From Acidobacteriaceae bacterium (GTDB lineage Bacteria > Acidobacteriota > Terriglobia > Terriglobales > Acidobacteriaceae): 64,000 nt of DNA. The stretch's first letter is position 1, and every line of letters starts with the position of its first letter. The stretch spans positions 62,001-126,000 of the forward strand of contig PLCS01000004.1 in NCBI GenBank assembly GCA_003134855.1. Reading direction: 5' to 3'. This document shows, piece by piece, positions 55,230-63,469 of the stretch. A program made the position numbers and the translations under genes. The notes under the pieces were generated by a model. The model saw nothing but the letters and a program-made list of their open reading frames with translations, ran no database searches and was not told where the DNA came from.

Positions 55230-55934
55230 TCAGATGGATTCTCCGGGCGTCCAGCGCACCACCTGGACGCCGGCATCGACCAATGGCGCCAGCTCTTCCG
55301 GAGTCCTCTTCAATTGCGGAATCGTTCCGAAGTGGATGGGAAGGATGGTTTTTACACCCAGCAAATGCGCTGCCAGCGCCGCTTCCTTCGGACCCATCGT
55401 GTAGTGCCCGCCGATGGGAAGCATCGCCACTTCCGGCTGATAGAGATCGCGGATCAGGGCCATGTCCCCAAAGACCGCGGTATCGCCGGCGTGGTAGAGC
55501 ACCGGCCCATCCGCAATCGTCAAAACAAATCCCGCCGCGACGCCCACATAGTGGACTCCCAGCTCATCCTGCGCGGACGACGAGTGTTTGGCCTCGACCA
55601 TCGTCGCCGCGACATCGTTCAGTTGCACCGTTCCGCCCAGGCTCATGCCAATCGTCTGGGCAACGCCCTTCTCTCCGAGATAGTTTGCCAGCTCAAAGAT
55701 CGCCACAACCGTCGAATGATGCTTGGCGGCTACCGGCGCCACGTCGGAGATATGGTCGCTGTGACCATGCGTCGCCAGAATGTAGTCGATCTTCTCCGGC
55801 AGGGCAAATCCCTTCGGGTACTTGGGATTCCCTGTAATAAACGGGTCGATCAGGATGTTTGTGCCCTTGGCGGTCTGCACCAGCACGGTGGCGTGTCCCA
55901 GCCAGGTGATGCGTGTTCCTTTCAAGTTCATCAT
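55230..55934 (-). CDS. Metal-dependent hydrolase, UPF0173 (metallo-beta-lactamase fold)
   Basis: 234 aa. Zn motif THGHSDHISD (HxHxDH), further His in PIGGHYTMGPKEAA and ILPIHFGTIP; ITWLGHATVLV and NILIDPFITGNP at the N-terminus are typical of UPF0173/YtkL. GAGGAGG ribosome site before ATG 55934. Substrate of the family is unknown. Confidence 0.93.
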   Translation of the reverse strand: MMNLKGTRITWLGHATVLVQTAKGTNILIDPFITGNPKYPKGFALPEKIDYILATHGHSDHISDVAPVAAKHHSTVVAIFELANYLGEKGVAQTIGMSLGGTVQLNDVAATMVEAKHSSSAQDELGVHYVGVAAGFVLTIADGPVLYHAGDTAVFGDMALIRDLYQPEVAMLPIGGHYTMGPKEAALAAHLLGVKTILPIHFGTIPQLKRTPEELAPLVDAGVQVVRWTPGESI

Positions 55935-55972
55935 GGTTCCTCCTCACGAGGTTGATCGAGCCGTCCGCGCCG

Positions 55973-56632
55973 TCAGCGTGTGATGATGACTTCCGAGACG
56001 CCGTCCTTGGCCAGAAACTGGCGGTAACCTGACCAGGCTGCGAACAGACGCTCGATGCTGCGATTGGTGAAAGCGCGCTGAATGGGAAACTGCTCGGCCA
56101 ACTGCATTTCGACATCATCGCCGGCAGTGACATGGAAGCGGCAGTGCGCCGTTTCCTCGTCCTGCGTCCGCGTATGGAAAAAGGCTAGCACCTGCCCATC
56201 CGGATTGGTGGCCTCAAAGAGGCGCTCAACCACCGGCGCCACCAGGGCTTCGGGAAGATAGTCAAGGGCGGTCCACAAGAGAACCACATCAAACGTGCGG
56301 CCCGAGAAGTTGAGCGACTGCGAGAGAAAGCCCTCGACGTTCCAAGCCGGGTTGCCGTCCGGGCCGGCGCCGGTCTGCCAGTTCCCCGTACAGGCATCGT
56401 GAACCACATCGGCCAGGAAGACGCTGTGGCCCAGGCCAGTGAGGTAGTTGATGTTGGCCGGAGAGGTATAGCCAATGTCCATTGCGTGAAGGCCGGAGTC
56501 CGTCTGAAGCCGCCTGCGCAGGGCCGCCCATCCGCCCGAGTGACGCAGCACTCTGGGCCCGGCCAGGCCCTGGACGGAGGCGGGAGGCACGATCTCCGGT
56601 TTCTTGCCAAACCAATGGCTATGCACCCTCAA
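55973..56632 (-). CDS. SAM methyltransferase-like protein
   Basis: 219 aa class I Rossmann-like protein. Weakly conserved motif I (HAMDIGYTSPANINYLTGLGH), SVFLADVVHDA as motif II and FDVVLLWTALDYLPEALVAPV as the characteristic motif III-IV; the rest follows a methyltransferase plan (TNPDGQVLAFFHTRT). The glycine-rich loop is degenerate, so it might be inactive. TTG 56632 or GTG 56626 start. Same strand and close to the UPF0173 gene and the bactofilin gene. Confidence 0.72.
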   Translation of the reverse strand: MRVHSHWFGKKPEIVPPASVQGLAGPRVLRHSGGWAALRRRLQTDSGLHAMDIGYTSPANINYLTGLGHSVFLADVVHDACTGNWQTGAGPDGNPAWNVEGFLSQSLNFSGRTFDVVLLWTALDYLPEALVAPVVERLFEATNPDGQVLAFFHTRTQDEETAHCRFHVTAGDDVEMQLAEQFPIQRAFTNRSIERLFAAWSGYRQFLAKDGVSEVIITR

Positions 56633-56686
56633 ATCCCCTTGCGGTCGAGCCGATGAGACGCGCTAGAACCGGCGCGTAGCTAGTTG

Positions 56687-57070
56687 TTAAAAGGAGCCGC
56701 CGGCCTGCGGCGCGCTTGCGCCATTGGGGCCCCTGGAGACAGCCTGCGTCAGATCCACCTTGCCGCGAAAGACCGCGTTGTCCTCCACCGCCAGACGAAG
56801 GGCGCGGATATCGCCTTCCACCTGGGAGCCGGCGCGCAACTCGACGCGGCCGCTGGCGACCATGTTGCCCTGAACCTGACCCAGGATCAGAATGTCTTTG
56901 GCGGAGAGGTTGGCGGCAACGTTTGCAGTGGGGCCGATGGTCAATCGGCTCTCCGAGAGGTTCACAGTCCCCTCCACTCGCCCATCCACAATTAAATCTT
57001 CACTGCCCTTCACTTCGCCGCAAATCACGATGGTTTTGCCGATGCGCGCTGGAGCGTTTTCCACTGCCAT
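56687..57070 (-). CDS. Bactofilin (polymer-forming cytoskeletal protein)
   Basis: 127 aa. Central beta-helix with six-residue hydrophobic periodicity: IVICGEVKGSEDLIVDGRVEG, VNLSESRLTIGPTANVAANL, DILILGQVQGNMVASGRVEL, then a short flexible tail. Bactofilins form membrane-bound filaments that organise cell shape or envelope synthesis. GGAAGGAAG before ATG 57070. Confidence 0.93.
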   Translation of the reverse strand: MAVENAPARIGKTIVICGEVKGSEDLIVDGRVEGTVNLSESRLTIGPTANVAANLSAKDILILGQVQGNMVASGRVELRAGSQVEGDIRALRLAVEDNAVFRGKVDLTQAVSRGPNGASAPQAGGSF

Positions 57071-57332
57071 AATGTACTTCCTTCCGGGGGCCTTCCTTCG
57101 TGTGTGCTCAGAGATTGCTCAAACCGATGCTCGACTCCGGCTGTCGCCCTCGAGAGAGCATTGGTCAAAGACCGTACGCGTCAGTCTGTGAGAGTTCGCT
57201 CATTGCAATTGGCCCTGCACGAACTATACGCAACCCGGACCCTTTGCGACAACCATGGCAGCGTTCAAGGCGTCTGCGCGTCTAACCAGCCAAAGGATTC
57301 AATCACGGCCCAGGCCCGCTAAACTGGAGAGT

Positions 57333-58169
57333 ATGCGCAAACTCTTGACGCTTTTCTTGTGGCTGTCCTGGACCGCCGCATCCACAGCCCAGACCGCTCC
57401 CGCCCTGGCGCCCGCGCAGGCCCAGGCGCTGGTGGCGCGCGCGCTGGCCACCGAGGCGCTCTCCGCCCGGGACGCAAGCCACCCCATGCGTTACCGGCTG
57501 CGCAGATCCAGCCCGCGGGTGACCTCGACCAAGGAGATTGTGGAGACCCGCGACGGCGATGTCGCCCGCCTGGTACAAATCAGCGACCAGCCGCTCAGCC
57601 CGGTCGACGCGCAGAAGGAAGAGGCCCGCCTCGATGCGCTGCTCGGCGATCCCGGCCGGCAGCGGCATCGCAAACAAAGCGAGGAGGCGGAGACCGGCAT
57701 CGTCCTGAAGCTGCTGCGCATGCTGCCCCAGGCATTCACGTACGAGTACGAGGGCGCTGGTCAGGGTCCGTCTGGAGCAGTGCGGAAGTTCCGCTTCCGG
57801 CCCAACCCCGGCTTCAGCCCACCCGACATGGAGACGCAGGCGCTGACCGCATTGAGCGGCGAACTCTGGATCGACGCCGCCGAGGAGCGCGTGACGCGCC
57901 TCGAGGGCCACTTGCAGCAGGACACCGACTACGGCTGGGGCATTCTGGGCAAGCTGGATAAGGGCGGTTGGATTGTGCTCGAACAGGCCAGGGTGGGCGC
58001 GGGGCAGTGGCGCATTGTGCGCTTCCAGATGAAGATGGATCTACGGATACTATTCAAGACCAAAAGCTTCGACACCGTGCAGAAGATGAGCCAGTATGCG
58101 CCGGTCCCCGCCAAGCTCGACTACCGGCAGGCAATCCAGATGTTGCGCGGTGGAGCGGAAGGCCAGTAA
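57333..58169 (+). CDS. Exported protein of unknown function
   Basis: 278 aa. Signal peptide MRKLLTLFLWLSWTAASTAQ with AQTAPA following; the mature part is rich in Ala/Arg and has LRRSSPRVTSTKEIVETRDGDVARLVQI, and later ALSGELWIDAAEERVTRLEGHLQ and GKLDKGGWIVLEQARVGAG, a beta-rich pattern related to outer-membrane lipoprotein-sorting (LolA/YmcE-like) folds. No firm family. TAAACT lies seven bases before ATG; GGAGAG overlaps as a possible ribosome site. Confidence 0.75.
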   Translation: MRKLLTLFLWLSWTAASTAQTAPALAPAQAQALVARALATEALSARDASHPMRYRLRRSSPRVTSTKEIVETRDGDVARLVQISDQPLSPVDAQKEEARLDALLGDPGRQRHRKQSEEAETGIVLKLLRMLPQAFTYEYEGAGQGPSGAVRKFRFRPNPGFSPPDMETQALTALSGELWIDAAEERVTRLEGHLQQDTDYGWGILGKLDKGGWIVLEQARVGAGQWRIVRFQMKMDLRILFKTKSFDTVQKMSQYAPVPAKLDYRQAIQMLRGGAEGQ

Positions 58170-58185
58170 GAGCCTGGGAAGACAC

Positions 58186-58217
58186 AACGGCCCCACCCGC
58201 TCGGGCGGGGCCGTTTT
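58186..58217. terminator. Rho-independent terminator
   Basis: AACGGCCCC ... GGGGCCGTT with inner ACCCGCTCGGGC, T-tract TTTTGC on the plus strand. Ends the 57333 gene; the AACGGCC side also allows minus-strand termination after atpE. Confidence 0.8.
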
Positions 58218-58239
58218 GCTTCTTGCGAAAACAATCTGA

Positions 58240-58536
58240 CTACATCCTGGCGAAAACGATCACCAGGGTGAACAGGGTGAGGGACTCGATCAGCGCCAGA
58301 CCGAGGACCAGGAAGGTGAAGATTGCAGGGCGCGCGCCGGGGTTGCGGGCAACCGCTTCGACGGCCGAACCGACCGCCCTGCCCTGACCGAGACCGCACA
58401 GACCGGCGGCCAAACCCATCCCCAAACCGGCGCCGATCGGCACCAGATTGACAGCGGCTGAACCGCTGTCTGCAAAGGCCGGAACGGCGAAACAAAGCGC
58501 CGCCAGGGCCATGAACACATATTGAAGTTTCCGCAT
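58240..58536 (-). CDS. atpE: ATP synthase F0 subunit c
   Basis: 98 aa, two helices plus a signal-like N-terminus (MALAALCFAVPAFADSGS) that is probably cleaved, giving a ~75-aa mature subunit. Ion-binding carboxylate: Glu in LALIESLTLF of helix 2; helix 1 has GLGQGRAVGSAVEAVARNPGA with Gln in the GxGQG position. Q, E and the Ser after E are three of the residues used by Na-binding c subunits, but the following Thr is Leu. SD CTGGAG before ATG 58536. Confidence 0.94.
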   Translation of the reverse strand: MRKLQYVFMALAALCFAVPAFADSGSAAVNLVPIGAGLGMGLAAGLCGLGQGRAVGSAVEAVARNPGARPAIFTFLVLGLALIESLTLFTLVIVFARM

Positions 58537-58660
58537 AGTTCTCCAGCTTCCCTGAATTGGCCGCCAGTGGGTGGTTGAGGCTCACCATGCTGGCCCCCTC
58601 ACGCTTGCGGCCTACCGTTGACCCGGAGCGGAAGCGCTCTCCGGCGGAATCTTGTTGAAA

Positions 58661-58735
58661 ACAGCTATCAGCTTTCAGCCGTCAGCTCACAGCTATGCAG
58701 TTCACAGTTCAATGCCAAAGCTGAAAGCTGCTTTT
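58661..58735. repeat. AGCT/CAGCT low-complexity repeat between atpB and atpE
   Basis: AACAGCTATCAGCTTTCAGC, CGTCAGCTCACAGCTATG and then the inverted AAAGCTGAAAGCTGCTTTTT at its end. Sits in the gap between atpB and atpE; atpB stops at 58735. Confidence 0.6.
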
Positions 58736-59478
58736 TAGTGCTCGTGCGAAATCGCCAGCGAGAGATAAATCATCGTGAGCAGCATGAAAACGAAGGCCTG
58801 AATCAGCGAGATAAAAACGTGCAGGCCCAGGAAGATCACCGGAATGCCCACCGGAATCAGCGAAAAGAAGACCAGCGTCACCAGATCGCCGGCAAACATA
58901 TTGGCGTAAAGACGGACGCTGAGCGACATGACCCTTGCCAGATGCGAGACCATCTCGATGGGTAAAATCAGCCAGGACATCCACCAGATCGGACCGGCAA
59001 ATTGCTTCAGATAGCCTTTGGGGCCATTGACGCGGATACCTTGGAAGTTGTAGTAGAGGAAGGTGGGAATGGCAAGGCCCAGCGTCACCATCATCGAGGT
59101 GGTGGGAGCCGTAATGCCGGGAATCAGCCCGCTCAGATTGTTGAGCAGCACAAACAGGAAGATGCAGGTCACGTAAGCCTGGAAGTGCTGGTAGCCGTGG
59201 CCGATCACCTGCTCGGCCTGACCGCCGATGGCCTCGTGAATCATCTCGGCGATATGCTGCGCAGGGTTGACCCTCTCCACCGACAGGCTCAAGCGGACGA
59301 CAACGAAAAACGCGATGAGCCCGGCCGCGATCAGCAACTCCAGCGCAAAGGCCTGATTGATACCGGCGGCCTTTTCGGCGGCGATGGCCGGAGAAAGGCC
59401 AATCAATTGAAAGGCCTTGATCTCAACGCCCCTCAACAGGGCATCCAGCAAGCGTACAAGTATGAATGTTTCCGGCAT
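58735..59478 (-). CDS. atpB: ATP synthase F0 subunit a
   Basis: 247 aa membrane subunit. Arginine essential for ion translocation in MSLSVRLYANMFAGD; NLSGLIPGI and the last helices ending LVIFISLIQAFVFMLLTMIYLSLA-like are family-typical. AAGGA before ATG 59478. Upstream, the assembly genes atpI/atpZ are on the same strand. Confidence 0.95.
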   Translation of the reverse strand: MPETFILVRLLDALLRGVEIKAFQLIGLSPAIAAEKAAGINQAFALELLIAAGLIAFFVVVRLSLSVERVNPAQHIAEMIHEAIGGQAEQVIGHGYQHFQAYVTCIFLFVLLNNLSGLIPGITAPTTSMMVTLGLAIPTFLYYNFQGIRVNGPKGYLKQFAGPIWWMSWLILPIEMVSHLARVMSLSVRLYANMFAGDLVTLVFFSLIPVGIPVIFLGLHVFISLIQAFVFMLLTMIYLSLAISHEH

Positions 59479-59603
59479 GAATCCTTGAGTCTTTCCGTCT
59501 CCGGGCAGCGTAACGCATCCGCTGCGGAGCCTGTTCCAGATTGATTTCCATCTCGTCCACCGCCGCCGCTAGAGAATTTTCACTGATGGCGTAAGGAATC
59601 TCC

Positions 59604-59652
59604 GTGCCCCATCCATTTCACGTTCTTTGTGGAATGGGTGGGAAACCACGAA
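59604..59652. repeat. Hairpin repeat, family 2
   Basis: GTGCCCCATCC, stem ATTTCAC / GTGGAAT around loop GTTCTTT, then GGGTGGGAAACCACGAA. Inside the atp operon, between the subunit-I gene and atpB. Confidence 0.75.
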
Positions 59653-59681
59653 ATCAACCCTTCAGGGACTGTGAAAATGCT

Positions 59682-60095
59682 CTATTCGCGCAGCAACCGG
59701 ATCGCTTCCCAGACTATGGTCAGTGCCGCCAAAGCCACGCCAAAGAGAAGCGCCACAATCGAGCCATGGAAACATTTCAGGCTACCATAGATCACCCCGG
59801 CAAAAACGGTGAGCCTGAGCACAAAGAAGAGAACCACCACCGGAGCGCTCGCCGGAGTCTTCTGCTTGTCCAATCGGGCGTTGATGAGGCGAATCAGGCG
59901 CTGCCACTCCCAGATGCTGGCGGCCGAAATCAGTGTGCCGGTCCCGAGCATGGCCGCACTGCGCCAGCCTCCGCCGATCCATACAATCAGAGCGGCAACT
60001 ATCCCTAGAATCAGCGTGTTGCGCAGTGCTCGTTGAAGCAATGCATCCAGGTCTGCCTGGGTAAGGTCAACGATGGGATGGGTTTCCTGGGTCAT
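59682..60095 (-). CDS. ATP synthase subunit I-like membrane protein
   Basis: 137 aa with four hydrophobic helices (TLILGIVAALIVWIGGGWRSA, LGTGTLISAASIW, VVVLFFVLRLTVFAGVIYG, GSIVALLFGVALAALTIVW). Fits the AtpI/'ATP synthase I' group of small hydrophobic genes before atpB. Start ATG 60095 overlaps the stop of the preceding gene (ATGA). Confidence 0.78.
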   Translation of the reverse strand: MTQETHPIVDLTQADLDALLQRALRNTLILGIVAALIVWIGGGWRSAAMLGTGTLISAASIWEWQRLIRLINARLDKQKTPASAPVVVLFFVLRLTVFAGVIYGSLKCFHGSIVALLFGVALAALTIVWEAIRLLRE

Positions 60096-60409
60096 GATTC
60101 GAGGTCGCCGCTTCCCTTCCCGCTCCCGTTCCGGATTGGGTCTTCCTTGCGGGATTTCTTTTCGGTGGCAATCGCCTGCTGAATCACATAAAACAGCCCG
60201 GAGATGCAGCCAAAGACAATGCCAACGATGAAAATCCAGTGCTGATGCAGGCGATTGCCCACCCACCAGCCGGCGCCCCCGCAGATGGCCACCGCCGCGG
60301 GCAAAACAAAGGCGAGGTTCATCAGCTTTTCCGCCTCGACGTAGCCGCGCAGCGCGCCCGAGGACTTCTCGGGCGGCTTCGACTCCGGTAGGTCGCGGTG
60401 AAAGGGCAT
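60092..60409 (-). CDS. AtpZ/AtpI family protein
   Basis: 105 aa; two helices (LMNLAFVLPAAVAICGGAGWWVG, IFIVGIVFGCISGLFYVIQQA) between charged ends, the AtpZ-type F0 gene-cluster protein (Mg/Ca transport or assembly). First gene of the minus-strand atp operon; SD CTGGAG before ATG 60409. Confidence 0.8.
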   Translation of the reverse strand: MPFHRDLPESKPPEKSSGALRGYVEAEKLMNLAFVLPAAVAICGGAGWWVGNRLHQHWIFIVGIVFGCISGLFYVIQQAIATEKKSRKEDPIRNGSGKGSGDLES

Positions 60410-60903
60410 GGTGACTCCAGGGCAACCTCACGAAGGCATTTTGCAGATATTTATCAGGCTGCCTGCTACTCTGAAAGCGTATCGGTCCTCCCCAATGGGC
60501 CTGATTGGGATGCGGTGAGCCTGGACCCCCACCCCCCCTGGGCTGTGGAGGCCGTTTTGGCCCATCGCGTTGCACGTAACTTGCATTGAATCAATAGGTT
60601 GAATTTTTATCCCATTGACTGATCAGTAACCTTAAACCACTGATTTTGCCCGTTTTTTAGCCCGAAAAGCGTCGTTTTTCGCAAAAAATGGACGTTTTTC
60701 GCTGATTTTTGTGTGCCCTGAATTCGGATTCGTGGAATTTCGCGCTTGCTCTTGCCATGGGATGCGTCCGCATGAGTTTGCTGAGAATTCATCCTTCCTC
60801 CAGGCGATTGCCCTGATGGTGACTCCTTTCAGCATACAGTGCAAACCGGCGAACAGGTATACTTCCCTTTCAGGCATTTGCCCGAAAAATGGAAGGAAGT
60901 TCA
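60410..60903. other. Intergenic region between the atp operon and lysS
   Basis: About 490 bases without a gene. The 60560-60720 part is A+T-rich for this genome and has partial direct repeats, GCGTCGTTTTTCGC and GGACGTTTTTCGC. TATACT near 60857 may serve lysS. No recognised RNA. Confidence 0.45.
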
Positions 60904-62574
60904 GTGTTCGATTCGGAATTTGAGCGCAGCCTCTTCGATCTGCGCAAGGCAAAACTCGAAGAGATCGTCAAGCTGGGGCAGGCCGCCTATCCCAACCACT
61001 TCCCTGCCTCGCACACTGTGCCTGAGGTGCGCGCCCAATGGGGTGAGGCAACGACTGAATTTTTAGAAGCGCCGCGCGTGATGGTCTCCGTCGCCGGGCG
61101 CATCATGGCCATCCGCGCGCAAGGCAAGGCCGGCTTCGCGACCCTGCAACAAGACGGCCAGCGGCTGCAGATTTACGTCCGTCTGGACGCTGTCGGCGAG
61201 CAGGGCTTTGCGCTCTACAAGCTGCTCGACATGGGCGACCACATTGGCGTCACCGGCTACCTCTTCCGCACGCGCACCGGCGAGCTGACCGTCCACGTCG
61301 AGACGCTGACCTTCCTGGCCAAGGCGATGCTGGCGCTGCCGGAGAAGTTCCATGGCCTGGCCGACGTCGAGTTGCGCTACCGCCAGCGTTACGTGGACCT
61401 CTTCACCAACCTCGATGCCCGCGAGGTCTTCGTCAAGCGCGCCAAAACTCTGAAGGCCTTGCGGCAGTTCTTCGACGAGCGCGGATTCCTCGAAGTCGAA
61501 ACGCCGATGATGCAGCAGGTGGCCGGCGGCGCGGCGGCGCGGCCCTTCACCACGCACCACAACGCACTCGATCTGGATCTTTTTCTGCGCATCGCGCCGG
61601 AGCTTTATCTGAAGCGGCTGGTCGTCGGCGGTTTTGACAGAGTTTATGAGATCAACCGTAACTTCCGCAACGAGGGCGTCAGCACGCAGCACAATCCCGA
61701 GTTCACGATGCTGGAGTTCTATCAGGCCTACGCCAACTATCACGACCTGATGACGCTGACCGAAGAGCTGATCGCGTTCGTCGCAAAGGAAGTGAACGGA
61801 ACGACGATCACGAACTTCAATGGCGTTGAGATTGATCTGAGTAAGTGGACGCGGCTAACGATGGTGGAGGCGATCATCAAGCAATGGCCCGAGGAGTTGG
61901 AGGCCAAGCCGAGTACGGAGTCATTCTCAGATTGGCACTCGCTTGATGCTGTTCTGCAATCAGCCTGGGAACGTCTAGAACAGATCCAGGAAGCTGACGA
62001 GAAAGCAAATCCGGAGTATATGTCAGCCGAAACAGAATCTACCGATGATGAAGTCCAGTTTGTAATTCGGAGGGCATTACGACAGATCTCGATTGCATTA
62101 TTCAGTAATGCTCGCGCAAGGTTAGCCCTTGACAAATCGCTTGGCAAAGTCATTTATGCCCTCTTCGAAGAGCTCGTAGAGTCAAACCTCATCCAGCCAA
62201 CGATTATTTACGACTACCCAACGGAAGTTTCTCCGCTGAGCAAGGCCAAGCCCGACGACCCTGCGCACGTGGAGCGCTTCGAGTTCTTCTGTGGCGGCTT
62301 TGAGCTGGGCAACGCCTTCAGCGAGTTGAACGATCCGGTCGAGCAGCACAAGCGCTTTGCCCAGCAGCTTGCCGAGCGCGCCCAGGGCGACGACGAGGCT
62401 CACCAGATGGACGAGGATTACGTGCGCGCGCTGGCCTACGGACTGCCTCCGACCGCCGGCGAGGGCATCGGCATCGACCGGCTGGTGATGCTACTGACCG
62501 GATCCAAGTCCATCCGCGATGTGATTCTGTTTCCGCTGATGAGGAATCAGCCGTCAGTTGTCAGTTCTCAGTAG
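60904..62574 (+). CDS. lysS: Lysine--tRNA ligase (class II) with an insertion
   Basis: 556 aa (usual ~500). N-terminal OB-fold tRNA-binding domain ([22 protein letters not shown]), class II motif 1 [22 protein letters not shown], motif 2 [28 protein letters not shown], motif 3 [23 protein letters not shown]. Between the [13 protein letters not shown] helix and [20 protein letters not shown], residues about 340-415 (nt 61905-62145) are a more polar, A+T-richer segment of roughly 75 aa where the family has about 30. GTG 60904 has GGAAGGAAG in front; ATG 60889 is possible. Confidence 0.94.
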   Translation: MFDSEFERSLFDLRKAKLEEIVKLGQAAYPNHFPASHTVPEVRAQWGEATTEFLEAPRVMVSVAGRIMAIRAQGKAGFATLQQDGQRLQIYVRLDAVGEQGFALYKLLDMGDHIGVTGYLFRTRTGELTVHVETLTFLAKAMLALPEKFHGLADVELRYRQRYVDLFTNLDAREVFVKRAKTLKALRQFFDERGFLEVETPMMQQVAGGAAARPFTTHHNALDLDLFLRIAPELYLKRLVVGGFDRVYEINRNFRNEGVSTQHNPEFTMLEFYQAYANYHDLMTLTEELIAFVAKEVNGTTITNFNGVEIDLSKWTRLTMVEAIIKQWPEELEAKPSTESFSDWHSLDAVLQSAWERLEQIQEADEKANPEYMSAETESTDDEVQFVIRRALRQISIALFSNARARLALDKSLGKVIYALFEELVESNLIQPTIIYDYPTEVSPLSKAKPDDPAHVERFEFFCGGFELGNAFSELNDPVEQHKRFAQQLAERAQGDDEAHQMDEDYVRALAYGLPPTAGEGIGIDRLVMLLTGSKSIRDVILFPLMRNQPSVVSSQ

Positions 62575-62635
62575 TCAGTTGTTCCGGGCTGTCAGCCGTT
62601 TTTCTGAGAACTGTGAACTGTGAACTGAGAACTAT
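62558..62635. repeat. CAGTTCTCAGT / GAACTGTGAACTG low-complexity repeat
   Basis: CAGTTGTCAGTTCTCAGTAGTCAGTTG on the left and GAGAACTGTGAACTGTGAACTGAGAAC on the right (each given by units of CAGTT or GAACT) form a long imperfect hairpin. It starts inside the end of lysS and ends next to the ymdB ribosome site. Confidence 0.6.
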
Positions 62636-62645
62636 AGGAGCAGCA

Positions 62646-63443
62646 TTGAACATTCTCTTCATCGGCGACATCTTCGGCAGCGCGGGGCGCAGGATCGTGC
62701 GCGAGCACATCGGCCATCTGCGCGAGGCGCACAACGTCGAGCTGACCATCATCAATGCCGAGAACGCCGCCGGCGGCTTTGGCCTGACGCCGCAGATTGC
62801 GGAGGATCTCTTCGATCTGGGCGCGGATGTGCTAACCACCGGCAACCACGTCTGGGACAAGCGCGAGCTGATCGACACCATGAACGCCGCGCCAGCCGAC
62901 GGCCATGAGCGCGGGCGGCGCATACTGCGTCCGGCCAACCTGCAACCGGGCGTTCCCGGCCATGGCGTTTATCAAGGGCGCACGCAGAGCGGCGTGGAGT
63001 ATGCGGTGATTCAGTTGCAGGGCTGCGTCTTCATGAATACGACCAACGACCCGTTTCATACCGTGGACGCGCTGCTCAAAGAGATCAAGGCCAAAGTCAT
63101 TGTGGTGGACTTTCACGCCGAGGCCACCAGCGAGAAGGTGGCGATGGGCTGGCATCTGGAGGGGCGCGTGACCGCTGTGCTGGGCACGCATACCCACATT
63201 CCGACCGCCGACGAGCGGGTGCTGCCGGGTGGAACCGCTTACCAGACCGATGTGGGCATGAGCGGCCCCTACGACAGCGTGATCGGCGTCGAAAAGGAGC
63301 TGGTGCTCAAGAAGTTTCTCACTGGAATGCCGAGCAAGTTCGAGGCCGCCAAGGGAAACCCCAAGATGTGCGCCGCGCTGGTGGCTTGCGATCCGATGAC
63401 CGGCCGCGCCATGCGAATTCAGCGCATCATGCTGGGCGAGTAA
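62646..63443 (+). CDS. YmdB-type metallophosphoesterase (TIGR00282)
   Basis: 265 aa. FIGDIFGSAGR (first metal motif), INAENAAGGFGL, TTGNHVWDKRE, VVDFHAEATSEK and GTHTHIPTAD are the metal-binding strands of the YmdB phosphodiesterase family, which hydrolyses 2',3'-cNMP and affects biofilm in Bacillus. TTG 62646 start: AGGAG ends six bases upstream and the family N-terminus begins at LNILFIGD. Confidence 0.93.
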   Translation: MNILFIGDIFGSAGRRIVREHIGHLREAHNVELTIINAENAAGGFGLTPQIAEDLFDLGADVLTTGNHVWDKRELIDTMNAAPADGHERGRRILRPANLQPGVPGHGVYQGRTQSGVEYAVIQLQGCVFMNTTNDPFHTVDALLKEIKAKVIVVDFHAEATSEKVAMGWHLEGRVTAVLGTHTHIPTADERVLPGGTAYQTDVGMSGPYDSVIGVEKELVLKKFLTGMPSKFEAAKGNPKMCAALVACDPMTGRAMRIQRIMLGE

Positions 63444-63457
63444 CCGCATTGGCGCAT

Positions 63458-63463
63458 TATGAT
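63458..63463 (+). promoter_or_regulatory. -10-like hexamer, leaderless geometry, tilS
   Basis: TATGAT, six bases (TTTGGG), ATG 63470. Confidence 0.45.
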
Positions 63464-63469
63464 TTTGGG

